The notes beneath the pieces are model-generated. The model worked only from the letters and a program-made list of their open reading frames with translations, was not told where the DNA came from and ran no database searches. A DNA stretch of 64,000 nucleotides, taken from Geomonas diazotrophica. Lineage in GTDB: Bacteria; Desulfobacterota; Desulfuromonadia; Geobacterales; Geobacteraceae. This document shows, one piece after another, positions 7,294-15,940 of this stretch (position 1 is its first letter; every line of letters starts with the position of its first letter). The position numbers and the translations under genes are program-made. The stretch is taken from NCBI RefSeq assembly GCF_018919385.1, contig NZ_JAHLMF010000006.1:124001-188000 (forward strand), written 5' to 3'.

Positions 7294-8016
7294 TCACCGG
7301 CGGGACGGCCGTTTCGGGCGCCCTTCCGGACGAGATTCAGGACGGGCCGCCAGGCGGGCCAGGTAGACGACGTGCCGCAGTCCGCCGCGGCCGGGACGGT
7401 CGCAGGTGACCGAGAAACCGGCCTGGCGCAGGCGCTTGTCGAAGCCCTGGTCGTAGTTTTCACCCCAGACGGCGAACACGCCGCCAGGCTTTAGGGCCCC
7501 CTTGCTCATCTCGATGGCGATCTCGCCGTAGAGCGGGTCCGCTATCTTGTCCGTCTTGGCATGGGGCCCGGTGTAGAGATCGAGCACGATGGCGTCGAAG
7601 CTGCTTTTCTGCATGGCGCTTCGCCTGATCACGTCGGCCACGTTGGCGATCTCCACTTCGACCCGGGGATCGTCGGCCGCCCCGGCGGTGAGCGGCGCCA
7701 ACGGTCCTCGGCACCACTGCAGGACCACCGGGTTCAGTTCCGCCACCAGCACGCTCGCCTTCTCCGGCAACTGGTCCAGCACCGCCCGCAGGGTGATCGC
7801 CATCCCCAGTCCCCCCACCAGCACCCGGGGCGCCGCCTCGTGCTTCAGATGGCCGCAGGCCACCTCCCCCAGCGCCACCTCCGACCGGTGCAGAGAGCTG
7901 TTCATCAGCACCAGTCCGTTCACGGTGATCAGGAAATCCCGCTCGCCGCGCTGTCTCAGTTCCAAGATCCCGTCGCCGGTGCTCACGCTTTGCAATACTT
8001 TCCAGGGTACGGCCAT
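7294..8016 (-). CDS. Spermidine synthase-like methyltransferase-fold protein
   Basis: 240 aa. A Rossmann SAM-binding-like motif (VLVGGLGMAITLRAVL, about 65-80) is followed by an acidic strand end (VLVAELNP) and a DAIVLDLYTGP segment, as in spermidine synthase-like proteins encoded singly in many proteobacteria. It lacks clear features for true polyamine synthesis, and the substrate is unknown. The C-terminus is Arg/Pro-rich. A GAGGAG ribosome site precedes ATG 8016. It follows rsgA by 18 bp on the same strand, so the two are probably cotranscribed. Confidence 0.8.
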   Translation of the reverse strand: MAVPWKVLQSVSTGDGILELRQRGERDFLITVNGLVLMNSSLHRSEVALGEVACGHLKHEAAPRVLVGGLGMAITLRAVLDQLPEKASVLVAELNPVVLQWCRGPLAPLTAGAADDPRVEVEIANVADVIRRSAMQKSSFDAIVLDLYTGPHAKTDKIADPLYGEIAIEMSKGALKPGGVFAVWGENYDQGFDKRLRQAGFSVTCDRPGRGGLRHVVYLARLAARPESRPEGRPKRPSRR

Positions 8017-8034
8017 GTATCTCCTCTTTACTCT

Positions 8035-8955
8035 CTATTTCTTCCAGTTGCGCCGCAGCGCCTCCTCTTCCAGCGCCTCGACCTCGCCCAGGAGCACCAG
8101 GTAGGTCTGGTAGCGTTCCTCGCTGATCCCCCCCGAGGTGACCTCGTCGCGCACCGCGCATCCCGGCTCCTGCCGATGGCGGCAGTCGTTGAACCGGCAA
8201 CGGTGGTCCTGCAGCGACTCGAAGCCGGGAAACCAGGCGGCAAGCTCCTGCACGGTGATGTCCACGAGGCCGAAGTCCCTAAAACCCGGGGTATCCACCA
8301 GTTCTCCGCCGCCGGGAAGGGCGTGCAGGGACGAAACGGTGGTGGTGTGCCTGCCGGTCCAGTTGTAGTCGGAGAGCGCCCCGACCTTCAGGTTGAGCTC
8401 GGGGCAGAGCGCGTTCATCAGGGAGCTCTTCCCCACCCCGGTGGTGCCGACGAAGGCGCCCCGGTGCCCCTGGCGCAGAAAGTCCCGCAGCGGCTCGATG
8501 CCGGCTCCGGTGACGGCGCTCAAGGGGAACAAGGGAAGGATGCCGTCGTAGACCGAGCCGATCACCCTGCCAAGCTCTAAGGCCTCGGGAAGGTCGCACT
8601 TGTTGAGGACGACGAAGGGGGCCAACCCGGCGGTGCGGGCTGCGACGATGGCGCGGTCCAGGAATCCGGAGGGGGTGCCGGGAGCGAGAACCACGCCGAG
8701 CACGTCGAGGTTGGCGGCGACCAGGTGGATGCCCCCGCGGGCGTCACGCCGGCTCAACTCGGTCCTCCTGGGGAGCCTGTGCAGCACCTCGCCGACCACC
8801 GTGACCCCGTCGCCGACCACGTGCCCCGAGTTGCGCTTCACCTTCACCATGCGCCGCTCGCCCGTCTCAAAGAGCACCTCTACAGCAACCCCGAAATGGG
8901 AGACGATGAGCCCCTGCTCGGCCAGGCCTTTCCCGTGCTGATGTTTGTTCCCCAT
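8035..8955 (-). CDS. rsgA: Ribosome small-subunit maturation GTPase RsgA
   Basis: 306 aa. It is a circularly permuted GTPase: G4 (NKCD) comes before G1 (GTTGVGKSS) and G3 (DTPG). An N-terminal OB-fold-like region and a C-terminal zinc motif (CRFNDCRHRQEPGC) complete the family layout. RsgA checks late 30S assembly and hydrolyses GTP on the ribosome. ATG 8955 was chosen because GGAGGGG lies just before it; the same frame extends to a TTG at 9003 without clear support. Confidence 0.93.
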   Translation of the reverse strand: MGNKHQHGKGLAEQGLIVSHFGVAVEVLFETGERRMVKVKRNSGHVVGDGVTVVGEVLHRLPRRTELSRRDARGGIHLVAANLDVLGVVLAPGTPSGFLDRAIVAARTAGLAPFVVLNKCDLPEALELGRVIGSVYDGILPLFPLSAVTGAGIEPLRDFLRQGHRGAFVGTTGVGKSSLMNALCPELNLKVGALSDYNWTGRHTTTVSSLHALPGGGELVDTPGFRDFGLVDITVQELAAWFPGFESLQDHRCRFNDCRHRQEPGCAVRDEVTSGGISEERYQTYLVLLGEVEALEEEALRRNWKK

Positions 8956-9094
8956 ACCCCTCCAGATCGAAGTTTCAGGCAGTTGCGCCGCGATTCCCTT
9001 CAAGACAGGCTCCGAGAGTACGGCAGGAGCAGAAAGTTGTCAACTAAAGCAAAGTTGCGCCGATAAATGGGACAGATACGCAAGGGGAGAGCTG

Positions 9095-9123
9095 TTGACA
9101 CCTAGGCTCTTTTGCACCATAGT
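9095..9123 (+). promoter_or_regulatory. Sigma-70-type promoter
   Basis: TTGACA (9095-9100), a 17-bp spacer and CATAGT (9118-9123). It leaves a leader of about 120 nt before the membrane-protein gene at 9254. Positions 8956-9253 hold no other supported feature. Confidence 0.65.
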
Positions 9124-9253
9124 TTTCCTTATGCAAGGCTCGACCTCCGCCGATGCCAGAGCCCTTTCCCCCTACTTGATCCGAAGGGCGAATGAACGCC
9201 CCTCACATAGAGATCCGACCGGATGCAGGAACAGGCATCCAAAGGTGGCAGCC

Positions 9254-9691
9254 ATGAGCAAAGAGACAGTGGACGAAGCGATCGACATGTACGTGAAGGA
9301 ACGGATGGCGAAGGGCAAAGAAAAGGCGAGCACCCATTTCCTGGCCAGCCTGTACCTGAAGGAGCAAAGCGAAGGGATCATCGACTGCATGCGCAGGGTG
9401 CGGGGGCTTACCCGCTACTACATGGACCTCACCAAGGTCATGCTCAACCCGTTCAAGGGTCCCGAGGTGGCGTGGCTCTTCTCCATGGTGAACATCGCGG
9501 TCTACGCCTGCTTCCTGTTGTCGGTCGAGGAACAGAGAATGCTGGGCATCGCGCTCCTTTCCGGGACCCTGGTGAACGGAGGCTACCTGATCCACGCCAT
9601 GACCAGGAAGTGGTGCGACATGCACGTCATGCTGGCCATCTACGACGAGATCGTGCAGATAGCCGACCATGAGCTGGAGACGCTGGCCTGA
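9254..9691 (+). CDS. Conserved hypothetical protein with two transmembrane helices
   Basis: 145 aa. ATG 9254 follows AGGTGG. The first half is soluble and highly charged (DEAIDMYVKERMAKGKEKAS). Two hydrophobic helices follow (about 80-98 and 104-124), then a short acidic tail. No enzymatic motif was recognised. Its 3' end overlaps the convergent phosphatase gene by 52 bp. Confidence 0.75.
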   Translation: MSKETVDEAIDMYVKERMAKGKEKASTHFLASLYLKEQSEGIIDCMRRVRGLTRYYMDLTKVMLNPFKGPEVAWLFSMVNIAVYACFLLSVEEQRMLGIALLSGTLVNGGYLIHAMTRKWCDMHVMLAIYDEIVQIADHELETLA

Positions 9692-10296
9692 AGCGCCTGC
9701 GCCAGCTCGGCCAGGCTCCCGACCGCGAGGTCGGTGAGCTCGGGCCAGCGGAAGGCGCGGGCAGGATCGACATGAACGGTGCCGGCGCCGGCCGCGCGAC
9801 CGGTCTGCAGGTCGAAGGCGTAATCACCGACCATTACCAGTGCCGCCGGGGAGACTCCCCAGCGGCACGCCAGTTTGTGGATGCCGTCCGGGTCGGGCTT
9901 GGCCCGCGCTTCGTCCCGCCCCAGCACGTCCCCTGCCCCGATGAAGGGAGTGAGCCCGATGCGCGACAGGGTGGCCAGTGCGTTTTCCCTGGTGTTTCGG
10001 GTGAGGACCCCGATCCGGGTGCCGCGCTCGTGCAACAGCTGCAAAAGCTCCAGCGCCCCCTCGGCCGGTTCCGTCCTTCCCGCCAGCTCTTCCTCGATCG
10101 ACTGCAAAAGCGCCCGCGCCCGTATCCCCTCCGCCTCGGGTAGCTCGTCCAGGTGCCCCAGGATGTCGCTCCCCTGGGGGACCCCCAGCACGCTCCTTAT
10201 GTGAACGAAGTCGTGGATGGCCACGGTGAGGGTGCCGTCCAGGTCGAAGACCCAGTGCCTCTTCTGCAATATCCCCTGCCAGTTGTCGTTTCCCAT
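9640..10296 (-). CDS. HAD-superfamily phosphatase, phosphoglycolate phosphatase-like
   Basis: 218 aa. HAD motif I is FDLDGTL (about 17-23), motif II GVLTRNT, motif III Lys in RAKPDPDG, and motif IV MVGDYAFD. The cap is the small helical type of the Gph group. The exact substrate is not predictable. It is transcribed toward the gene at 9254, and the coding 3' ends overlap (9640-9691). ATG 10296 is the only good start. Confidence 0.85.
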   Translation of the reverse strand: MGNDNWQGILQKRHWVFDLDGTLTVAIHDFVHIRSVLGVPQGSDILGHLDELPEAEGIRARALLQSIEEELAGRTEPAEGALELLQLLHERGTRIGVLTRNTRENALATLSRIGLTPFIGAGDVLGRDEARAKPDPDGIHKLACRWGVSPAALVMVGDYAFDLQTGRAAGAGTVHVDPARAFRWPELTDLAVGSLAELAQALQASVSSSWSAICTISS

Positions 10297-10336
10297 ACCA
10301 CCCTTGTAGCAGATCCCGACAGATCTGAAAAGCCCG

Positions 10337-12517
10337 CTACCCCTGCTGCGGTCCCTCCCCGACGCCCCGAGCCCCCGGCATGGCGTCGAGGAAAGCGCCC
10401 ACCGCGGCGTGCACCTCCTCGGAGCCCGCGCCGGCCAGGATGCCGTGGCGCTTGAGCGGGAACCTCCGGTAGCTCTTGTGCTCGCTCCCCAGCATCTCGA
10501 AGAGCCGCTGCGAGCCGCGCGGGTCGACCACCGGGTCCCCCTCGGACTGCAGCACCAGGACCGGCGTCCGGATCCCGGCCAGCTTCGGCTCCAGCTCGCT
10601 CATGAAACGCTCCATGGCACGCAGCGCGCTGACCGGGATCCTGGTGTAGTTCAGCTCCGGGCGTTCCGGGACGCTCTCCACGAACTCCTTCTTGGCCCAC
10701 TGGTAGCTGAAGACGTCCATGACCCGGTTCCAGACGGTGACCGCCGGCGCGAAGCGGGAGGAGATGTCCAAAAGCCGCTGCGGCGGGCAGACGGCGAAGA
10801 CTCCCGCCGCGTCCCCCACCCGGCTGGCGCAGTCCAGCGCCACTCCCCCTCCGAAGGAGAAGCCGCCGACGACGACCCGGTCGCAGAGGGCCTTCATCAG
10901 GGCGTAGCCGAGATCCACCGATGCCACCCAGTCGTTGCCGTTTCTGAGGGCGAGGTCCTCCGGGGAGGTGCCGTGCCCTTTCAGGCGCACCAGGTAGACC
11001 CAGAGCCCCTTCCCCTGCAGGTAGCGGGCGAGCTCCAGCATCTGCGCCGGTACCGAGAGAAGGCCGTGCACCAGCACCACTCCCAGGCGGCGCGAGGTCC
11101 CCTTCAGGAGCACGGGCATCCCCACCTCGCTCTCCTTGCTCTCCCCCTCGCGGAAGTATGTGCGGTAGTCGGCGTCGAATTCCTCCAGCGCCTGGGTTTC
11201 AAGGATCTGCGCCACCTTCTTGCGCACCAGCCAGACCGGCAGCCACGCCATGAGGTGCACCTCGCGCTGCAGCGGGGTGAGCGGGAGCACCTCGTTGGCG
11301 ATGACGCCGATGGGGTTGTCGATCCTGGCGCGCTGCATCTCGAAGGGAGCGGAGAACTTGGCCCGGTCCTTCACCAGTTCGCCGTCCTTTTGCACCACCA
11401 CCCCCTTCTCCAGCGCCAGTTCGCGGAACTCGCGGTACTTATGGTAGCGGTCGTCGGTCAACAGCGACACCTGGTCGGTACTGAGGCTTTGGTGCAGCCT
11501 GCAGGCGGTGTCCCTCAGGCAGAGCTTGGTCAGCAGGAAGACCCTGCGCCTGAAGTCGTCCTCGTCGATCGCCTTGAAGGGATAGGCCCTCAGAAGAGAG
11601 GCGAAGAGATGGTCGTGGTTCACCGTGGTGAGGCTGTAGATGCTGCTCATGTAGCGCTGCATGAGGCGGTTGGCCGCGTGCTTCATCTCGCTCAGCGAGG
11701 GGAGGTTATCGTCGAAGCCGTAGCTTGCCGTGGAGACGATGTCGGCCTCGACGCCCCGGCTCGTGAGATAGGCGGAAGGGTCGATGGGGCTGCCGAAGCG
11801 GATGTCGATGTCCACGCCGGAGAGGAGCATGCTCCCCTCGGTGAGGATCTCCTCTTTCAGGTGCAGGGGGGCCTCCCCAAGGAAGAGCTCGGTGAGCCTG
11901 CTGAGCGCGTTCTCCCGTGCACGCAGCGGGTAGTAGGTGATGTTCACCGGGACGATGTGGCACTTTACCTTCTTGAGCGGCCCGAGGTCGGGGATCTGGA
12001 ACATCCCCTGGAGCCTCGCCACCTCCTCCGGCGCCACCCCCTGCAGCCTCAGCATCCTCTGCCGGTAGAACTCGGTGCGCAGCGCGAGCGTGGCGGCGCC
12101 GGAACGGGGACGCACCCCGCTGGGAGGAAGGAGCAGGTGCTTTTTGAACAGCTCCTTGTCCTTCACCATCCTCCCCTCCGGGAAGATGATCCAGCTCGCC
12201 TCGCCGGTGAGCAGGGTCTTGACGATGACCCGGTCGCGGTCCGGGTTCTTGGTGGAGACCGCCCCCATCAGGTCAAGAAAGCGCCCCAGCGGACCCGCGA
12301 ACAGCGAGGCGTCGGCCAGGGACCAGACCGGGATTTTGGTCAGGCGGTAGATGTGGTAGGGAAGCAGCACCGTCTCGATGCGGGTGAAGTGGTTCACCAC
12401 GAAGACGACGGGACCTTCGGGGATGTGCTCCTTGCCGTGGACGTTAACCCGCAGCTTGGAGAACCCCTGGAGCATCGCGATCATGCGGCCGGTGGCGAGG
12501 TATGCCTTGCGGTTCAT
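10337..12517 (-). CDS. Acyltransferase (PlsC-like) fused to alpha/beta hydrolase
   Basis: 726 aa. The N-terminal part has a PlsC/LPLAT region: NHFTRIET (an HX4E variant of the usual HX4D) and FPEGRM (motif III). The C-terminal part is an alpha/beta hydrolase: VVLVHGLLS oxyanion region, nucleophile elbow GFSFGG, acid loop QSEGDPVVD and catalytic His in RHGIL. A long helical linker joins them. The start ATG 12517 overlaps the stop of the phosphodiesterase gene (ATGA), showing coupling; an upstream extension of the frame is shadow sequence. It probably remodels membrane lipids, transferring and hydrolysing acyl groups in one chain. Confidence 0.85.
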   Translation of the reverse strand: MNRKAYLATGRMIAMLQGFSKLRVNVHGKEHIPEGPVVFVVNHFTRIETVLLPYHIYRLTKIPVWSLADASLFAGPLGRFLDLMGAVSTKNPDRDRVIVKTLLTGEASWIIFPEGRMVKDKELFKKHLLLPPSGVRPRSGAATLALRTEFYRQRMLRLQGVAPEEVARLQGMFQIPDLGPLKKVKCHIVPVNITYYPLRARENALSRLTELFLGEAPLHLKEEILTEGSMLLSGVDIDIRFGSPIDPSAYLTSRGVEADIVSTASYGFDDNLPSLSEMKHAANRLMQRYMSSIYSLTTVNHDHLFASLLRAYPFKAIDEDDFRRRVFLLTKLCLRDTACRLHQSLSTDQVSLLTDDRYHKYREFRELALEKGVVVQKDGELVKDRAKFSAPFEMQRARIDNPIGVIANEVLPLTPLQREVHLMAWLPVWLVRKKVAQILETQALEEFDADYRTYFREGESKESEVGMPVLLKGTSRRLGVVLVHGLLSVPAQMLELARYLQGKGLWVYLVRLKGHGTSPEDLALRNGNDWVASVDLGYALMKALCDRVVVGGFSFGGGVALDCASRVGDAAGVFAVCPPQRLLDISSRFAPAVTVWNRVMDVFSYQWAKKEFVESVPERPELNYTRIPVSALRAMERFMSELEPKLAGIRTPVLVLQSEGDPVVDPRGSQRLFEMLGSEHKSYRRFPLKRHGILAGAGSEEVHAAVGAFLDAMPGARGVGEGPQQG

Positions 12518-13275
12518 GCTCTCTCCTGCGGCAGCTCCAGGGCACGGCGCAGCCATCCCGGGCGGTTGGTCATGATGGAGTCGACGCCGAGGTCGCAGAG
12601 CCTTTTGGCGTCCCGTGCGGAGTCGACGGTCCAGACGTGGATTTCCAGCCCGCGTTCCCGCACCCCCCCCACCAGCGAGGCGTCGAGTATGGCGCGGTCC
12701 CTGCTGGCCAGGCCGTCGGCGCCGATCTCGTCCAGCCGGGAGAGTACCTCTCCGGCCGAGGGATGCCAGCCGCCGCGCCAGCGGTAGTCGCAGAGCCAGC
12801 AGGCGCGATGGTCGGGAAGGCGCTTCTTGAGCGCGGCCACCAGCAGGTGGTCGAAGGCGAGGAAGCGGATCCGTTCCGCCGGGACCCCGGCGCGGGCGAG
12901 GTCTGCGGCCAGGGGGGGGAGGATCTCGGCCCCGCACTTGAGCTCGATGAAGAGCCTCTTGCCGGCGGGGAGCGTCTCGAGCACCTGTGCCAGGGTCGGG
13001 ATGCGCTCGTCACGCCACTCCCCCCCCTTCCAGCTCCCGGCGTCGAGACGCTGCAGATCGGCCAGGGTCGCCTCGGCCACCTCGAGGTCGCTGCCGGCGG
13101 TGCGGGAGGCGCCGGCGTCGTGCAGGCAGACGATGCGGCCGTCACGGGTGAGCCGGAAATCGGCCTCGATGCCGTCCGCCCCCTGCGCGAAGGCGAGCCT
13201 GAACGAGGCAAGGGTGTTTTCGGGAGCGTCACGGGAGGCGCCACGGTGGCCGATGATGAGCGGGATGCTGGGCAT
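12514..13275 (-). CDS. ugpQ: Glycerophosphodiester phosphodiesterase
   Basis: 253 aa, normal for cytoplasmic GDPD. Catalytic signatures are HRGAS (10-14), EADFRLTRDG with metal ligands, and CLHDAG for the second catalytic His. The C-terminal VWTVD strand and SIMTNRPG end are typical. There is no signal peptide, so it is cytoplasmic, cleaving glycerophosphodiesters to glycerol 3-phosphate and an alcohol. It overlaps the acyltransferase-lipase gene by 4 bp. Deacylation by that lipase followed by phosphodiester cleavage would be a logical route. Confidence 0.93.
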   Translation of the reverse strand: MPSIPLIIGHRGASRDAPENTLASFRLAFAQGADGIEADFRLTRDGRIVCLHDAGASRTAGSDLEVAEATLADLQRLDAGSWKGGEWRDERIPTLAQVLETLPAGKRLFIELKCGAEILPPLAADLARAGVPAERIRFLAFDHLLVAALKKRLPDHRACWLCDYRWRGGWHPSAGEVLSRLDEIGADGLASRDRAILDASLVGGVRERGLEIHVWTVDSARDAKRLCDLGVDSIMTNRPGWLRRALELPQERA

Positions 13276-13362
13276 GCTTTCCTCGCGTCGGAGTGATCAA
13301 ACGTTCATTAGCATACCCGGCCGCCGTGGGGAAAGCAAACGGCAAAGGGAATCTCCCCCTTT

Positions 13363-14853
13363 TCACCCTTCCCGGCGCAGGTAGTGGCCGTAGAGGGAAC
13401 TGGCGCAGATGGTGAGGAACTTGGTGAGGTCGCTGTCGCTTCTGGAGGTAAGGATGATGGGGGCGCGGGCGCCCAACACCACGTTGGCAACCTCGGCCCC
13501 CATGGTGAAGACCCAGCTCTTGTAGAGGAAGTTCCCCCCCGAGATGTGCGGCACCACGATGATGTCGGCCTGGCCGGCCACGGGGTTCCCGGTAAGACCC
13601 TTCTTGCGCACCGACTCCGGGTAGAGGGCGAGGTCGTAGGAGAGCGGACCGTAGACGTCGGCCTGCGGCCATTGGCGCCGGGAAAGCTCCTGTTCCAGGA
13701 GCGTGGTGGGGATGTTGGCGGAAGGGACCTCGTTCGCCTCCAAAAGCGCCACCTTGGGACGCTCGACCCCCAGGGCGCGCGCCACGTGGATGGCGTTTTC
13801 GATGATGTCGATGGCCGAGGCGGCCTCCTGGTGCGCGAAGAGTTCGGGGTTGATGGCGGGGTCGGTCAGGAAGATGAGCCGCTCCACGCCCGGAAGCTCG
13901 AAGATGCTGACGTTGGAGAGCCTCCTGCCGGTGCCGATCCCGGTCTTCTTGGCGAGGACCGCCTTCATCAGGACTGCGGTGTTGATCCCCCCCTTCATGA
14001 GGAGGTCCCCCTGCCGGCCAGCCACAAGCTCCACGCCGGCCAGCGCCGCCTCCCGCTCGTGGTCTGCTCCGGCGGGGACGGTGACGAAACGGTACTGCTT
14101 CTCGAAGATCATGAGGTCGGCGCAGGATGCGCGCACCTGGACCGGATCCCCCACCAGGAAGGCGGTCTCCAGGATCCCCTCCTCGATCCCCTTGTTCACC
14201 GCCTTGAGGGAACAGGGGTCGGGGCAGACCAGGACCACGTTCTGGCGCGGGGCGAGCCTCGCCGCCTCGATGAGGCTCTTCATGCCGTGCCCCTTGGTGA
14301 GCTGCAGCATGGACTCGCCCCGGTAGAGCACCGCCATCAGCCGGGTGTGTTCGCTGAGGGAGACCAGCACGTGCGGCAGCAGGGAGTCGAAGTACAGTGA
14401 GTCCCCCTCCTCGAGGTGGAAGGGTTCGCCGTCCACGTTGACCTCGAGCTCGCCGGAGAGGACGAACAGGAACTCCTCGCCGGGGTGGCGGCTCAGATCC
14501 GGCTCCGTTTCCGGGGCGCGGTACAGGTCCACCACGAAAGGCTCCAGGTGCCGGCCGGCGAAGGCCTGCGCCAGACTCTCGTAGTGCAGGGCGTTGCGCC
14601 GGTCCACCCCGACCCGCTCGTCCTTGCCGGTCTTCACCGCGCGCCGCCCCGACTCCTGGTCGCCCCCCAAAAGCCGGGAGATGCCGACCCCCAGGAAGGT
14701 GGCGAGCCTCAAGAGCTCCGAGATGCCGGGGGAGAGCCGGTCGGCGAGCACCCGGTCCAGGGTCTCCCGGTCCCACCCAAGCGCCTCGCGCACCTCGTCC
14801 ATCGGCACGCCCTTGGCCGCGACCACGGCCCTCAGATTAGGTCCGATCTTCAT
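13363..14853 (-). CDS. HTH-cupin-phosphotransbutyrylase/phosphotransacetylase fusion
   Basis: 496 aa in three parts. An XRE-like HTH (about 1-62; DEVREALGWDRETLDRVL...SPGISELLRLATFLGV) is followed by a cupin (about 95-165; HPGEEFLFVLSGELEVNVDGE, DSLYFDSLLPH). Residues about 185-496 match the phosphate acetyl/butyryltransferase fold (LVCPDPCSLKAV, NPELFAHQEAASAID, GPLSYDLAL). HTH-cupin proteins usually repress genes in response to small ligands. Fusion to the enzyme suggests a metabolic sensor-enzyme. It follows butyrate kinase with a 17-bp overlap, so butyryl-CoA to butyrate with ATP formation is the likely pathway. Confidence 0.85.
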   Translation of the reverse strand: MKIGPNLRAVVAAKGVPMDEVREALGWDRETLDRVLADRLSPGISELLRLATFLGVGISRLLGGDQESGRRAVKTGKDERVGVDRRNALHYESLAQAFAGRHLEPFVVDLYRAPETEPDLSRHPGEEFLFVLSGELEVNVDGEPFHLEEGDSLYFDSLLPHVLVSLSEHTRLMAVLYRGESMLQLTKGHGMKSLIEAARLAPRQNVVLVCPDPCSLKAVNKGIEEGILETAFLVGDPVQVRASCADLMIFEKQYRFVTVPAGADHEREAALAGVELVAGRQGDLLMKGGINTAVLMKAVLAKKTGIGTGRRLSNVSIFELPGVERLIFLTDPAINPELFAHQEAASAIDIIENAIHVARALGVERPKVALLEANEVPSANIPTTLLEQELSRRQWPQADVYGPLSYDLALYPESVRKKGLTGNPVAGQADIIVVPHISGGNFLYKSWVFTMGAEVANVVLGARAPIILTSRSDSDLTKFLTICASSLYGHYLRREG

Positions 14854-15922
14854 CGGTTCCTCCCGGGTAACGCCGCGCCTCTTCGGCGCCGGAGAGGACC
14901 CTTGACGCCCCCCCGATCAGCGCCTCTATCTCGAACTCCCCCGGCAGCACGAATAGCGGCGCGATGAAGGCCACCCGCCGCCGCACTCCCGACACCACGG
15001 CGTCGCTGAAGGCGAGCCCACCGGTCAAGACGATGCCGTCCACCTCCCCGGAAAGGGCGGCGGCCAGGGCGCCGATCTCCTTGGCGACCTGGTAGACCAT
15101 GGCCTCCAGCACCAGGGCCGCCCACCGGTCCCCCTTTTGGGCGTTTTCCTCCGCCTCGCGCAGGTCCACCGTCCCGAGGTAGGAGAAGACGCCCCCCTTG
15201 CGCGCCACGATGCTCTTCAGCTGCTCCGTGGTGAAGGCCCCCTGCTCCACGAGCTGCAACACCCCGATCACCGGGAGGCCGCCGGTCCGCTCGGGGGAGA
15301 AAGGGCCGTCCCCGTTGAGGCCGTTGTTCACGTCCACCACCAGCCCCTTGCGGTGCGCTCCCACCGTGATGCCGCCCCCCATATGCGCCACGATCAGGTT
15401 CAGCTCCTGGTACGGCTTCCCCAACTCCCGCGCCACCTCGCGCGCCGCCGCCTTCTGGTTCAGGGCGTGGAACATGCTGCGCCGCTCGATCCCCGCCATG
15501 CCGGAGATGCGGGCTACCGGCCACATCTCGTCGATGACCGGCGGGTCCACCACGAAGGCCGGTGCCCCCTGGCGCGCCGCCACCGCGTGGGCCATGACCC
15601 CGCCTAGGTTCGCCGCGTGCTCGCCGTTCACCCCCCGCATCAGGTCCCCAAGCAGCGGCTCCTCCACCAGGTAGACCCCGCTCGGCACCGGGCGGACCAG
15701 GCCGCCGCGCCCGACCACCGCGTCCCAACGCAGCTGCTCGGCACCGGTTTCACGCAGGTAGCGGACCAGGTGTTCCATCCGGTAGTCCAACTGCTCCATC
15801 ACGGCGTGGAAACTCTCGATCTCGAGGCGGGGGTGTTCGATGGTCGCCTTGACGAGTTTCCCCGCGCGTTGCACCCCTACCTTGGTCGACGTGGATCCGG
15901 GATCGATGGCCAGGATGTTCAT
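14837..15922 (-). CDS. buk: Butyrate kinase
   Basis: 361 aa, close to the usual 355-360. ASKHA-fold features: N-terminal IDPGSTSTKVGV phosphate-1 loop, central AHMGGGITVGAH and C-terminal VLTGGLAFSD. It converts butyryl phosphate and ADP to butyrate and ATP, or the reverse for butyrate or branched-acid activation. It is the first gene of the two-gene operon with the phosphotransbutyrylase fusion (17-bp overlap). Confidence 0.92.
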   Translation of the reverse strand: MNILAIDPGSTSTKVGVQRAGKLVKATIEHPRLEIESFHAVMEQLDYRMEHLVRYLRETGAEQLRWDAVVGRGGLVRPVPSGVYLVEEPLLGDLMRGVNGEHAANLGGVMAHAVAARQGAPAFVVDPPVIDEMWPVARISGMAGIERRSMFHALNQKAAAREVARELGKPYQELNLIVAHMGGGITVGAHRKGLVVDVNNGLNGDGPFSPERTGGLPVIGVLQLVEQGAFTTEQLKSIVARKGGVFSYLGTVDLREAEENAQKGDRWAALVLEAMVYQVAKEIGALAAALSGEVDGIVLTGGLAFSDAVVSGVRRRVAFIAPLFVLPGEFEIEALIGGASRVLSGAEEARRYPGGTDEDRT

Positions 15923-15940
15923 GAGGACCTCGTTTTGCGG

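Noticed and set aside
10409-12787. 792-codon open frame on plus opposite the acyltransferase-lipase gene
   Set aside because: His/Glu/Asp-rich translation typical of a shadow frame; the minus-strand gene has intact motifs and coupling.
12518-12937. N-terminal extension of the acyltransferase frame
   Set aside because: Arg/Pro-rich translation that overlaps the phosphodiesterase gene in another frame; ATG 12517 with the ATGA overlap is the supported start.
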